From Shewanella polaris (GTDB lineage: Bacteria; Pseudomonadota; Gammaproteobacteria; Enterobacterales; Shewanellaceae), in assembly GCF_006385555.1 (NCBI RefSeq), contig NZ_CP041036.1:2294001-2358000 (forward strand): 64,000 bases of DNA, in the 5' to 3' direction. The notes under the pieces were generated by a model that was not told where the DNA came from, ran no database searches, and saw only the letters and a program-made list of their open reading frames with translations. Position 1 is the stretch's first letter. Every line of letters starts with the position of its first letter. A program made the translations under genes and the position numbers. Of this stretch, positions 9,701-17,719 are shown piece after piece.

Positions 9701-10608
9701 CGCTCAGATTCTTCCGCATCAACCGTTAAACCAATATTGTATTTTTTAGCTTGCAAACAAAGCGCTTTAAGTTTGGGAACAGCTTCAGTCATTACCCGTT
9801 GTCTTTGCGCAAATTCGTAACGAGGGTGAATAGCAGAAAGCTTAACTGAGATACCAGGAACTCTACGAGGATCGTTCTTACCTGAGGCGAGTGAAACCGC
9901 GCCAATAGCATCTATGGCAACTTGATAAGCTTTAAAATATTTATCAGCATCACCCATGGTGCGCGCACCCTCACCTAACATATCGTAAGAATATACGAAG
10001 CCTTGCCGATCTTGTTTGGTAGCATGCTCTGTTGCAGCTTGAATTGTTTCACCCATAACAAACTGCTCACCCATAATTTGCATGGCATAGTTCATTGCTT
10101 TACGAATGACAGGCTCACCTAAACGACCAATAATCTTTTTCAATAAATCAAAACTATCTTTTTCGCGTTCATCAGCATAATCAACCATTGTGCCGGTCAC
10201 TAATAACCCCCACGATGAGGCATTAACGAACAGTGAATCACTGCTGCCCAAATGACTTCGCCACTCACCTTGAGAAATTTTGTCGCTAATGAGGGCATCT
10301 TGAGTGTGCTTATCTGGTACACGCAATAAGGCCTCAGCCAAACACATCAACACCACACCTTCTTCACTGGATAATGTATATTCTGCGAGTAAGGCATCTA
10401 CAGCACCGTTACCTGATTCGTCTCTACGTATTTTTAGTGATATTTTACGTGCTTTTTCCCACGCTCTACTGGCAGCTTCATCGTTAACGTCTGCTAACGG
10501 TAAAATATGCTCTACCGCAACACTTTCATCAATACGATAGAACTCGCGAATTTTCTGACGAATAGGAGAGTCCGTAATGTTCGAATTATTAAAAAGCATG
10601 TGCTTCAC
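6766..10608 (-). CDS. putA: Bifunctional proline dehydrogenase / glutamate-semialdehyde dehydrogenase PutA
   Basis: PutA oxidises proline to glutamate in two linked steps: an FAD-dependent proline dehydrogenase passing electrons to quinone, then an NAD-dependent aldehyde dehydrogenase. Of 1280 residues, about 170-500 form the dehydrogenase barrel (closing motif YLVRRLLENGANSSFV near 472-487). About 560-1000 form the aldehyde dehydrogenase, with Glu793 in AETGGQ and the catalytic Cys827 in AGQRCSAL. About 1060-1280 form the extra C-terminal domain, with the terminal SGGNTSLMTLDEE motif typical of long PutAs. The N-terminus begins in the arm region and shows no ribbon-helix-helix domain, unlike E. 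coli PutA. So it cannot repress its own gene by that route. No putP permease or regulator gene is adjacent. The ATG at 10608 is used; a second ATG three codons later is possible. Confidence 0.95.
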   Translation of the reverse strand: MKHMLFNNSNITDSPIRQKIREFYRIDESVAVEHILPLADVNDEAASRAWEKARKISLKIRRDESGNGAVDALLAEYTLSSEEGVVLMCLAEALLRVPDKHTQDALISDKISQGEWRSHLGSSDSLFVNASSWGLLVTGTMVDYADEREKDSFDLLKKIIGRLGEPVIRKAMNYAMQIMGEQFVMGETIQAATEHATKQDRQGFVYSYDMLGEGARTMGDADKYFKAYQVAIDAIGAVSLASGKNDPRRVPGISVKLSAIHPRYEFAQRQRVMTEAVPKLKALCLQAKKYNIGLTVDAEESERLDLSLDVIEAVFSDDELAGWNGFSMALQAYQKRAIFIIDWLHELTVRVGRKMMVRLVKGAYWDTQIKNTQKGGYEHFPVFTRKASTDVSYLACAKKLLEYRDTLYPQFATHNAYTVTTILELAGNDKTSFEFQCLYGMGGSLYDQVVASENVQCRVYAPVGPHKELLAYLVRRLLENGANSSFVNAIIDESQPVESLLEDPVKKMHRLKDKYNGQIIKPIALYHDENGVGRDNSKGLDLTDINMVTPLKTSLDNWVENNQFSESDTPEGAVAIRNPAKQSEIIGFQRHHSKDDMLAMIDTAQTTFTSWSQKPVSERAALLCSIADILEHHMDELIALCIKEAGKTTQDGIDEVREAVDFCRYYAQQAIVLAEDDRLEARGVVLCISPWNFPLAIFIGQVTAAISTGNTVLAKSAEQTSLIALRAIELMTSAGLPHGVVQAVIAKGSEVGSIIIPNAHIQTVIFTGSIKTATIISQTLADRDGAKVPFIAETGGQNCMIVDSTALPEQVVDDVISSGFQSAGQRCSALRVLFLQEDIADTVITMLKGALAELHVGNPEKLSTDVGPVIDQKALDSLNAHSDYMKTHGQLLYQCAISNETNEIAENEHFFFAPRLYEIDNISVLKHEVFGPCVHIIRFKGDEIKKVIDDINGTGFGLTMGIHTRIEQRAFHLATLSRAGNVYVNRNMIGAIVGVQPFGGRGLSGTGPKAGGPYYLTRLVKEKATPDADKFNLLPSQVDALVSDSRSKAEAELMMDRADIAEKTWRLTELDQRISFVSQMLAEMADIDIVDDLADDLNSTLTAANSQLVCVEKHLQKPTTLPGPTGESNILYLENRGNIICFADENVTFHFWILSIVTALTTGNTVISVVSDLFYDQALAIRDKFVTTGADENVFQITRLCHLTTLLAHPALSGVVVDSHCGRKNYISDRLAERQGAILPMISSEYFDNLIQRLLTEKAVSIDTTASGGNTSLMTLDEEN

Positions 10609-10961
10609 CTCAGCATGAATAAATTGTATTTTGCAATGATTGGAGACATTTGATATCTAAGTGATACCCAAGATTTGATAACTAACGAGTAAATTGTACT
10701 GCTCTTTAGTTTTAGACTCTGTGCGTTAGCGTACTTTCTATAAAACACGGTTAACAGAGGTTCCAACTCTTAACGTTAACTCATACTTTCAAAACCTTAT
10801 CAGGCTATATGTCGTTGATAAACTATCGTTTGGTTTTGCCAATATCGCTGAGTTTAAGTGGAGTGTTACCTACGTTGAGGTAATACAACCCATAAATTCG
10901 GCCTAGATTTGTTGAAAGGTTGCATTATCTATATATGGCTTGATATGAATTGGCCGTTGTT
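10609..10961. other. putA upstream region, no gene seen
   Basis: This AT-rich gap holds the putA leader and promoter. I saw no open frame with a ribosome site. A striking inverted repeat occupies its far end (listed separately at 10962-11010). Confidence 0.4.
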
Positions 10962-11010
10962 ACTAACTTTATGCGTTATTTTGGTGGCTAAAATAACGCA
11001 TAAAGTTAGT
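10962..11010. repeat. Perfect 21-bp inverted repeat
   Basis: The arm at 10962-10982 is the exact reverse complement of 10990-11010, with a 7-base loop GGTGGCT. It lies between putA and the end of the small protein at 11115, about 100 bases past that gene's stop. On neither side is there a good T tract, so it may be a terminator of unusual length, an RNA-stabilising stem or the remains of a small mobile element. Confidence 0.8.
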
Positions 11011-11114
11011 CATTAAAAAGGCTCTGCTTGCCAGAGGAGTGCATTCTGAAAAGTTTCTAGTACTAAATCACTCAGTATGACGCTATGTGATTTTTTGTTT
11101 GTGAGGCATTTATG

Positions 11115-11573
11115 CTACAAATCGTCAATTTGTTTCATGTTACGTGCCAGTAATCGCCCCTCGGCCTCTTGAACTGACAATATATTATCAAGAAATTCAG
11201 TCACCGAAGGTGCACAGCTGCATTTTTGCAGATACTCAAATAGTCCGACGATATTTTTGTGATATTCAAGAGTGACAATTGCTATTTCATCCGTATCCAT
11301 CTTCTCAAACGGATGCTCACCTTCAGTGTGAATAGAAATAGTGAATTTTTCGTAGTAATGCCGGCTATACGTGTTGAGTGCACTGCTATTACCATTATCT
11401 TCAAACTTTTTCATTACCTGCGCCATTTTTTTTTCGTGCTCTGAAATGTACTTAAGCAGCAAACCAACTCTTACACTATCGCTTTTTTGTGCACAATTGG
11501 CTGCAAAATAATGCAGTTCTTGGTGCATGTTTTTAGTCCATTGCATAACATCGTGAAGTGTTTCTATTTGCAT
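11115..11573 (-). CDS. Small alpha-helical protein, ferritin- or hemerythrin-like in composition
   Basis: This 152-residue protein has no signal peptide or membrane segment. It is helical, and its histidines and glutamates recur along the chain (MHQELHYF, ISEHEKK, HTEGEHPFEK, LEYHKN), with a CSC pair near residue 119. The pattern resembles a four-helix bundle of the ferritin or hemerythrin kind, but I cannot place the ligands with confidence and do not recognise a named family. It is transcribed alone toward putA. The ATG at 11573 is preceded by a GAGGATAAT stretch that can serve as ribosome site. Metal binding is only an inference from composition. Confidence 0.65.
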   Translation of the reverse strand: MQIETLHDVMQWTKNMHQELHYFAANCAQKSDSVRVGLLLKYISEHEKKMAQVMKKFEDNGNSSALNTYSRHYYEKFTISIHTEGEHPFEKMDTDEIAIVTLEYHKNIVGLFEYLQKCSCAPSVTEFLDNILSVQEAEGRLLARNMKQIDDL

Positions 11574-11880
11574 ATTATCCTCAAAATTAAAGCTTTTAGG
11601 TCACTCTGGGTGGAAAGTGAATCGCCTGCCTAGCATAAAAATAAAACAATGGTGAAAAAATATCACCATCTGCGGATTGAATTTCAATCGCTTTTAACTC
11701 ATTTTGTCTATGCAACATTATGTATTTACTACATAATTAAAAATTAGCAACCAGGATTTAAATCATGATGTTGATGGTCATAATACGTGTATTTTACTTT
11801 TCACTCTGTTCGTTGCCGCACTGAACTTGACATAAATATCTGTCTAATCAAGATATTTACAAACCTTACTGAGAAGAAGT

Positions 11881-12160
11881 ATGACCAACATAAGGCAATT
11901 AGAATTATCGGCTCATCGTGGCGATATCATCAAAGAGGTCAACAAACTCATTGAAAAATATCGTGCGATTTTTAGATAGAACGTACCTGAAATAGATGAA
12001 CGCTGGGCAGAAAAATGCTTATAGAAAGACGTTGTGTTGCACTCTGATAATGACGCTCCCATGAAGGGCCTGACGGTGCGAGCTAAGATGTATCGTAGAC
12101 CATTGGATCCGACGTCGCGTTCATATCTGCCAATGGCGTCAGTAGTGAAAACGACGAACT
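11881..12160 (+). pseudogene. Decayed IS3-type transposase fragment joined to another gene remnant
   Basis: From the ATG at 11881 one frame reads 32 codons, a stop, 14 codons, a stop at 12022-12024, and then a 46-codon run. That run contains VVLHSDNDAPMKG followed by LTVRAKMY (12031-12093). The HSDN-x-PMKG block is the second-aspartate region of the rve integrase core in IS3-family OrfB transposases. After about 12093 the match seems to continue in another frame (VSSENDEL...YRIYSN), implying a frameshift. The first 46 codons do not look like transposase and may belong to a different interrupted gene. No intact terminal repeats were found. The rest of 11574-12410 shows no intact gene. Confidence 0.65.
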
Positions 12161-12410
12161 AAGGTACAGAATTTATTCAAATGTGATGTCAAGATCTAAA
12201 CTGCTGTGGCTTGTGGGATTACAAGTAAAGGTCCTTGGCAAAGCACGAAAACACCAGGAATAAAGCAAGCACTGAGTATCGAGTATCTTAAGAATGATCT
12301 TCCTCCTAAATCTGTAGACACTTTTTGTTTATGAGTGACTTTCCTTCAGCAATTTCCCGTTATAATGCCCTACCCGTTATCGACATCATTTTAAGAGATA
12401 TAAAAATACT

Positions 12411-13172
12411 ATGGATATCAAAGGAACTTGTATCTCATCAATAGTAGATGAGCACGGCCCAATTTATGTTTACCAAACAAAGAACAGCCGCATTCTAAGC
12501 TTTGATGGCAAAATCTATCAGAGTTGCATGAAAACCAATGACATTAATGGATTACATTTGGGTTATACCCAGGCGATGATGGCGGCCTTTCTGTTTATAT
12601 CCAAAGTAGAAACTGCCACCGTTATGGGTTTAGGTGCCGGCTCCATGGTAAAAAATCTGCTCAGTAGTTTTGCTGATTTGAAAGTACACGCGGTTGAATA
12701 CCGTGAAGCGGTGGTAAATACCGCAAAAGAATATTTTTACTTACCCGATACTGACCGCTTGTTTATTCATATCGACGATGCCGCTAACTACATTAACAAG
12801 ACCAAAACTCAAAGCGACATTATTTTTTCAGATCTTTACAGCGCACAAGGCATGGAACCAAAACAAGTACAAACGTCCTATTTGCGGGATTGTAAAAATG
12901 CACTAACCGAACAAGGTGTCTTAGTGCTGAATATCTGGCATACGTCTGATGTGTTGCGCGCCGAATTAGATGAATTATTAGCACAAGAATTTGAACATCG
13001 CTTATTGAGTTTTGAAGTAGCCAGTGGCAACCGGATTGTACTCGCGTTCAAAAATGACATTCCCTTAATAGAAGAACAACAACTATTAACTAATGCCAAA
13101 TTACTATCAACGAAAATGAACATTCCGATGGAACGTTATGCTCAATTAGTTTTAGATACACACGTCTTATAA
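12411..13172 (+). CDS. Spermidine-synthase-like (SpeE fold) protein
   Basis: The 253 residues carry a class I methyltransferase-type Rossmann fold of the spermidine synthase family. The nucleotide-binding loop is VMGLGAGSMVKNLL (about 71-84), the acidic strand end is VHAVEYRE, and SDIIFSDLYSAQGMEP corresponds to the catalytic D-x-x-D/Y loop. The loop reads SDLYS instead of the usual TDSSDP, so the chemistry may differ from polyamine synthesis. Many Gammaproteobacteria carry such stand-alone SpeE-like proteins of unknown substrate. It has its own promoter region and is convergent with the GST-like gene. No speD (decarboxylase) gene is adjacent, which weakens a polyamine role. Confidence 0.75.
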   Translation: MDIKGTCISSIVDEHGPIYVYQTKNSRILSFDGKIYQSCMKTNDINGLHLGYTQAMMAAFLFISKVETATVMGLGAGSMVKNLLSSFADLKVHAVEYREAVVNTAKEYFYLPDTDRLFIHIDDAANYINKTKTQSDIIFSDLYSAQGMEPKQVQTSYLRDCKNALTEQGVLVLNIWHTSDVLRAELDELLAQEFEHRLLSFEVASGNRIVLAFKNDIPLIEEQQLLTNAKLLSTKMNIPMERYAQLVLDTHVL

Positions 13173-13216
13173 AGCCTACTCTTACTGATTGTCAAAGTTA
13201 GATATGCTACCCAAGC

Positions 13217-13873
13217 CTATAGGCCTGCTCCGAATACAACTTCTTGTGTTGAGTCTAACCACATTGGATTTTGCGACATAACTTTACTGAACATTCGACT
13301 TTGTAAATAGCGATTAAGCCACTGACGTAAATTGGGATAGGGAGATTGTAAGTACCATTGCCGCTCTACCCTAGCAAATTGACGAATGTAAGGCATTAAC
13401 GCCAAATCGGTTAAGCTAGGTTTGTCGGACATTAAATATTGGTGTAAACATAGTCGCGATTCTAGATCCGTCAGATAATGCTCACACTGCTGCCTATCTT
13501 GTATTAGTGATGGTTCATGATAACGTTTTGAGCTGCGATATTTCTCTAAATGCCCCTTAAATTCATTATCGAATATTGTAATAACCGCCAACATATCTGC
13601 CAAAGAGTTTGGCATCGATTTATCTATATAGTCATCTGGGTCAGTTTGCGAAAAAGCCCATTGCATTATTGATAAGCTTTCATCAATCACTAACCCATCT
13701 GCAGTGATTAACACCGGTACGGTACCTTTAGCTGATGCGCTAAGCATCTCGGGAGGTTTATTACTCAATACAATGTCACGCAGTTGTACTTGTTGACCCG
13801 AAGCATAAATGGCTAACCTGGCCCGCATTGCGTAGGGGCAGTTCCTTAAAGAATACAGCACAGGTAATGGCAT
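13217..13873 (-). CDS. Glutathione S-transferase family protein
   Basis: The N-terminal half has the thioredoxin fold with an RNCPYAMRARLA motif, where the cysteine and proline sit as in omega/beta-class and glutaredoxin-2-like transferases. The KGTVPVLITADGLVIDESLSI segment holds the cis-proline and the E-S pair that bind glutathione. A helical C-terminal domain follows. Length from the chosen start is 218 residues. I prefer the ATG at 13873 because GGAAG lies just upstream; the ATG at 13885 overlaps that site. Such proteins reduce mixed disulfides or conjugate glutathione, but the substrate is not apparent. It is read convergently with the SpeE-like gene. Confidence 0.85.
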   Translation of the reverse strand: MPLPVLYSLRNCPYAMRARLAIYASGQQVQLRDIVLSNKPPEMLSASAKGTVPVLITADGLVIDESLSIMQWAFSQTDPDDYIDKSMPNSLADMLAVITIFDNEFKGHLEKYRSSKRYHEPSLIQDRQQCEHYLTDLESRLCLHQYLMSDKPSLTDLALMPYIRQFARVERQWYLQSPYPNLRQWLNRYLQSRMFSKVMSQNPMWLDSTQEVVFGAGL

Positions 13874-14155
13874 TATTGCTTCCATTTAGGTTGGTTCACT
13901 CGATTATTTAATACTAATATAGGCATAATTGACACAACATTACTTCATCATCTACGAAACTGCATATTGTTATTGACAATGGCAATATCAAAACACGTTA
14001 ATAAACAAAACTTAAAATTATATAGTAAATAGAAATTAATGAAAAACTGCTTCTTGTATATTCTATAACGAGATATATTTGATAATTAATTATCTATAAG
14101 AATAAAACTACCAATGGTTTTTTCACCTATATTAATATTTAATCATGATTAAATA

Positions 14156-15493
14156 TTATTCTATTTTACTTAAACGACGACTTAATGCACTTTGAGTGAT
14201 GCCTAATAGCTTAGCTGCAGCACTTTGGTTATTTTGAGCTCGCACTAATGATTCGTGAATTAATTGCTGAACCGTCTCATTGATAGTGGGTAATGTATTT
14301 GGGAACATAATTCGTTCCACTTCAAGATGGTGCTTATGTTCAATAACATGAAAAAATGGGGCTAGTGATAATTCAGAACCGCTACTAATATTGGCAGCTG
14401 TATATACTAAAGACCTTAACTCGGAAACATTACCTGGAAAAGAATAACCCTCTAGTTTTTGAGCTAAATTATGTGGCAAAGCAAGATAGTCAAAACCCAA
14501 TTCTAGACAAGCCATTTCATTGAAATGTTGAAGCAATAAGCCTATGTCATTTTTGCGTTCACGTAGTGGTGGCAATCTTATACATTGAGGTCGTAACGCA
14601 TAAATTAAGCTTAGAGAGAAAGCTTGTTGTTCGAGTATTTCTAATGAACTATGGCTGCTGAACACTAACCTGCAATTAAGTGAGTTTTCTCTTAGAGAGC
14701 CTAGCGGTAAATAACTTTTAAGTTTACATAATCGAGCTAAAATCCTTTGTATTTCAGGTGTTGCTAACTCTAATTGAGTTAGTAATATCATTCCATGGCT
14801 CGCTGTTTGTAAGAGTCCTTGAGTATTTACATCACCAAATAACTTTGCTTCTAACATTACTGGTGTTAAATCAGCAAGCGAGATCTCAATTAGCAATTCT
14901 TCTGGGCAAATTAATTGTTGTAAAGCTTGTGCGAATAGCCTTTTACCTGTGCCTATTTCACCCTCGATAAAAATTGGTTCATTACTGTCATGTAAAGTAG
15001 CCGCATAACAAAAACAATCATGCATTTTAATATCTGTTGTTAATATATTACTAAAAACACTAAGGCTATGCCGATTAAAAAAACCGTCTTTTATTCTATG
15101 ATAATTTCGTTCTAATCCGATAACTTCCATTGCTCGTCGAATACATAGTAGTAATTGCTCTGTAGAACTTGTCTTGGTAATAAAGTCATATGCGCCCTGC
15201 TTCATGCACTCAACGGCAACTTCAGTTTCATTAAGTCCTGTTACAATAATCACTCGCACATAAGGCGCTTGTTCTCGAATATCTCGTAACAACTCACGTC
15301 CATCAAGTATTGGCATATTAAGATCAAGCAATACCAAGGCTATATCCAATTGATAAATAAGCTCTAATGCTTGACGACTATTTTCACAAGTATAAGAATT
15401 TGCCTCAGGTATACGACGAGAAAGTAATAGTTCAATGGTTCGTAACCATCTTGTTTCATCGTCAATAATGAGAATGTTTCTGCTTAATTTCAT
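14156..15493 (-). CDS. NtrC-type response regulator with a degenerate ATPase domain
   Basis: The 445 residues contain a receiver domain (phospho-acceptor Asp57 in VLLDLNMP), a central AAA+ domain and a Fis-type helix-turn-helix (NNQSAAAKLLGITQSALSRRL). Walker A is present as GEIGTGKR (178-185). The GAFTGA loop that should follow the LFG at about 218-220 is missing: the text runs LFGDVNTQGLLQTA. Walker B is ILLTQLEL rather than hhhhDE. The LRER arginine-finger region is kept. ATP hydrolysis and sigma-54 remodelling are therefore unlikely; it may bind DNA as a conventional activator or repressor. Its ATG overlaps the stop of the sensor kinase by four bases, so the two are co-transcribed. The partner kinase and the divergent dehydrogenase/cytochrome pair suggest it controls that pair. 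Confidence 0.9.
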   Translation of the reverse strand: MKLSRNILIIDDETRWLRTIELLLSRRIPEANSYTCENSRQALELIYQLDIALVLLDLNMPILDGRELLRDIREQAPYVRVIIVTGLNETEVAVECMKQGAYDFITKTSSTEQLLLCIRRAMEVIGLERNYHRIKDGFFNRHSLSVFSNILTTDIKMHDCFCYAATLHDSNEPIFIEGEIGTGKRLFAQALQQLICPEELLIEISLADLTPVMLEAKLFGDVNTQGLLQTASHGMILLTQLELATPEIQRILARLCKLKSYLPLGSLRENSLNCRLVFSSHSSLEILEQQAFSLSLIYALRPQCIRLPPLRERKNDIGLLLQHFNEMACLELGFDYLALPHNLAQKLEGYSFPGNVSELRSLVYTAANISSGSELSLAPFFHVIEHKHHLEVERIMFPNTLPTINETVQQLIHESLVRAQNNQSAAAKLLGITQSALSRRLSKIE

Positions 15494-17454
15494 GAAACAC
15501 TCCTGAATAATATTTTCATTTCAGTTCCTGTTCCTTGTTGCGAATGTATCAGCCATTGTGCTTGATGTATTGAAAGGATTTTATTGCTGGTAGATAAACC
15601 CAACCCCGTTCCTCCGAGATCTCTACGAGTTGTAAAAAACGGTTCACGAATACGTTCCAATGTTTGTGTATCCATACCACAACCGTTATCAGTTACTTTT
15701 ATAAAAATATTACTGTTTTCTATACCCGTTTCAATTACCAATAAAGGCTCTGGTTTATCCATTGCAAAACAAGCATTTTGAATCAAATTAACTAATACTA
15801 ATTGTAACTGCAGCTCATCACCTTCAATTGTGGGCAGTTGCTTGTTTAGCATCAGCTGTAAGTGAATCCGTTTAACATTGTTATGAGTTAATCGTAATGC
15901 TGTTTCCACTACATTATTCAAATTAACCGCTTTAGGGGCGATTTCAAGTATTGGCTTTGAGAAATGTTTCAAATCTCGCACAATTCGACTAATACGCCCC
16001 GCTGAGTCATCAATTGATTCGCAGCCATAATCTATATCCGCTAATAGCTGGTTAGTTTTTTGAGTTGAAGAAATATTGTTTGAAATATTTAGTTTAAGTT
16101 CGTCCAGCAAGTCCCTAACCAAAGTGACAGACTGGGTAATTAACCCTACAGGATTGTTTATTTCATGTGCAATGCCTGCAGATAACTCACCTAAAGAAGC
16201 TAGACGGGCAGAAAGATCACTTGCCTGCTTCAATTCAAATGTTTCGGTATTGTCTTCTAAAAACAATGCAAGCATGTCATTGGAAATTAAATGTAGTTCT
16301 AATTTCCAATGTTTGTTGTTTAAAGTAAATTCTAAATTTTGAGAATATTCATCAGTGAAAGTTCGGTATATTAACTGATTCAAATTAATTTTAGGTTTTG
16401 ACTGCGCTAACACTTCATGTTCAAGAATCCAAGGGTATTTACCATTTTGCCAAATCAATTGTTGATTTTTAGCTATCAAACAAACACCGTGAGGCAAACC
16501 ATCTAATACCGAATGAAACTGTACTGATATACGTTTAATTTCTAACTCTGCATTACGACGATTTAGCAGTTCTTGTTTTAAAGATTTGGTTTTTTTTCTT
16601 AATATGAAACTTATATAAAGAGTAATTAACATGCCCAAACTTGAAATTATGGCAGTGACTAACGCGACTTGAGAAAAGTCTTTTTTAACCTGTCCAAGCT
16701 CAATTTTTTCCTTGCCGAATGCTACCCATTGATTCAGTAAATCATCAAAATAACCATTGTTAAAACTATTCTTGACGACTTCGTTGATCGCAGCAACAAA
16801 ATCAGGGTCTTTATCAGACATTATCAAATAAAACTGGCTATACAGCAGTGGTCTACCCGCAGTCTTTGCTATTGGGAAAAGGCTGAGCATTCGTCTTGAA
16901 CAGTAAAACTCAGATACAACATAATCCACCTCACCACTACTGAGTAACTCAAAACCCCGTTCGTTGGTAATAACTGGAATTATAATAAAGTCTTGTGGTT
17001 TATTATTTAGGTACATTGCAACAGATGAAGCGCTTTTGATTGCAACACGTTTTCCTTTTAGTGCAGCCCACGTGTCGGCATTTTCTTCACCACGTCGATT
17101 ATAAGCACTAATATAAGTCGGCAAAAGCGGTAACGCCTTATTGATATCCAATATTTCACCAGAAGGTACAGCGATGACAGCTAATTGCCGAGTATCATTA
17201 GTTACCGTTTTAAGTGTTTGGTCTAATGATCTACGATTGATGTGTAAATCATAATGTAACTGCTGAGCGATATAGCGTGCTAATTCAATATTAAAACCAT
17301 TTTCTTCACCCGTTTCACTTTGCCATTCAAACGGTGGTGTATTGCTATGTACATTCAAAGTAAGTTGCTGCTCTGCATATACGTTTGGTTGTAAAAAGAA
17401 TACTAAAATTGATATGTAGCAGAGGGATCTCCAATTAATCATAATTACATTCAT
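15490..17454 (-). CDS. Membrane sensor histidine kinase with a periplasmic solute-binding domain
   Basis: The start at 17454 (MNVIMINWRS) is chosen because GGAG lies 7 bases before it; the longer frame from 17484 lacks this. A signal helix ends near NVYA. A periplasmic SBP_bac_3-type domain follows (TPPFEW, NGFNIELARYIA), as in amino-acid binding proteins and BvgS-like kinases. Then come a membrane helix near VALVTAIISSLGMLITLYI, a PAS-like linker, the HisKA box GELSAGIAHEINNPVGLI, an N box (NLIQNACFAMD) and G boxes (DNGCGMD, GGTGLGLS). All kinase residues appear intact. The ligand is probably a small organic acid or amino acid, which is inference. The regulator gene follows with a 4-base overlap. 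Confidence 0.92.
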   Translation of the reverse strand: MNVIMINWRSLCYISILVFFLQPNVYAEQQLTLNVHSNTPPFEWQSETGEENGFNIELARYIAQQLHYDLHINRRSLDQTLKTVTNDTRQLAVIAVPSGEILDINKALPLLPTYISAYNRRGEENADTWAALKGKRVAIKSASSVAMYLNNKPQDFIIIPVITNERGFELLSSGEVDYVVSEFYCSRRMLSLFPIAKTAGRPLLYSQFYLIMSDKDPDFVAAINEVVKNSFNNGYFDDLLNQWVAFGKEKIELGQVKKDFSQVALVTAIISSLGMLITLYISFILRKKTKSLKQELLNRRNAELEIKRISVQFHSVLDGLPHGVCLIAKNQQLIWQNGKYPWILEHEVLAQSKPKINLNQLIYRTFTDEYSQNLEFTLNNKHWKLELHLISNDMLALFLEDNTETFELKQASDLSARLASLGELSAGIAHEINNPVGLITQSVTLVRDLLDELKLNISNNISSTQKTNQLLADIDYGCESIDDSAGRISRIVRDLKHFSKPILEIAPKAVNLNNVVETALRLTHNNVKRIHLQLMLNKQLPTIEGDELQLQLVLVNLIQNACFAMDKPEPLLVIETGIENSNIFIKVTDNGCGMDTQTLERIREPFFTTRRDLGGTGLGLSTSNKILSIHQAQWLIHSQQGTGTEMKILFRSVS

Positions 17455-17504
17455 CACGAAACTCCAAACTATGTCACCTAACAATAAGCGCTGATGATTT
17501 TGAT

Positions 17505-17520
17505 TGGCACTGATTTTGTT
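17505..17520 (+). promoter_or_regulatory. Sigma-54-like -24/-12 element upstream of the dehydrogenase operon
   Basis: TGGCAC-TGATT-TTGTT has the correct 10-base distance between the GG and the -12 pair, with one mismatch at -12 (T for C). It lies 200 bases before the ATG of the Tat-exported dehydrogenase, in the divergent gap next to the sensor kinase. Its role is uncertain because the adjacent NtrC-type regulator has lost the sigma-54 contact loop. Confidence 0.35.
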
Positions 17521-17719
17521 CTGTTCTGCAAATCAACTCACATAATGAATAATAGTTAAGTCACTATTGATATTCCCAAATGCATAAACTTGTGTGTGCA
17601 TATCAACTTTTTACTGAACAATGGATCTATTACTCACTTCGGCACTTGATTACTCCTATATCGAATAAGGCTGATATAAATTTATGGTGTGAGCAAGAAA
17701 CAACCATAGGAATTAAAAA

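Noticed and set aside
12300..12330. Terminal inverted repeat of the IS3 relic
   Set aside because: A TGTAGACA-like stretch lies near 12310, but no matching partner was found near 11800, so it is not supported.
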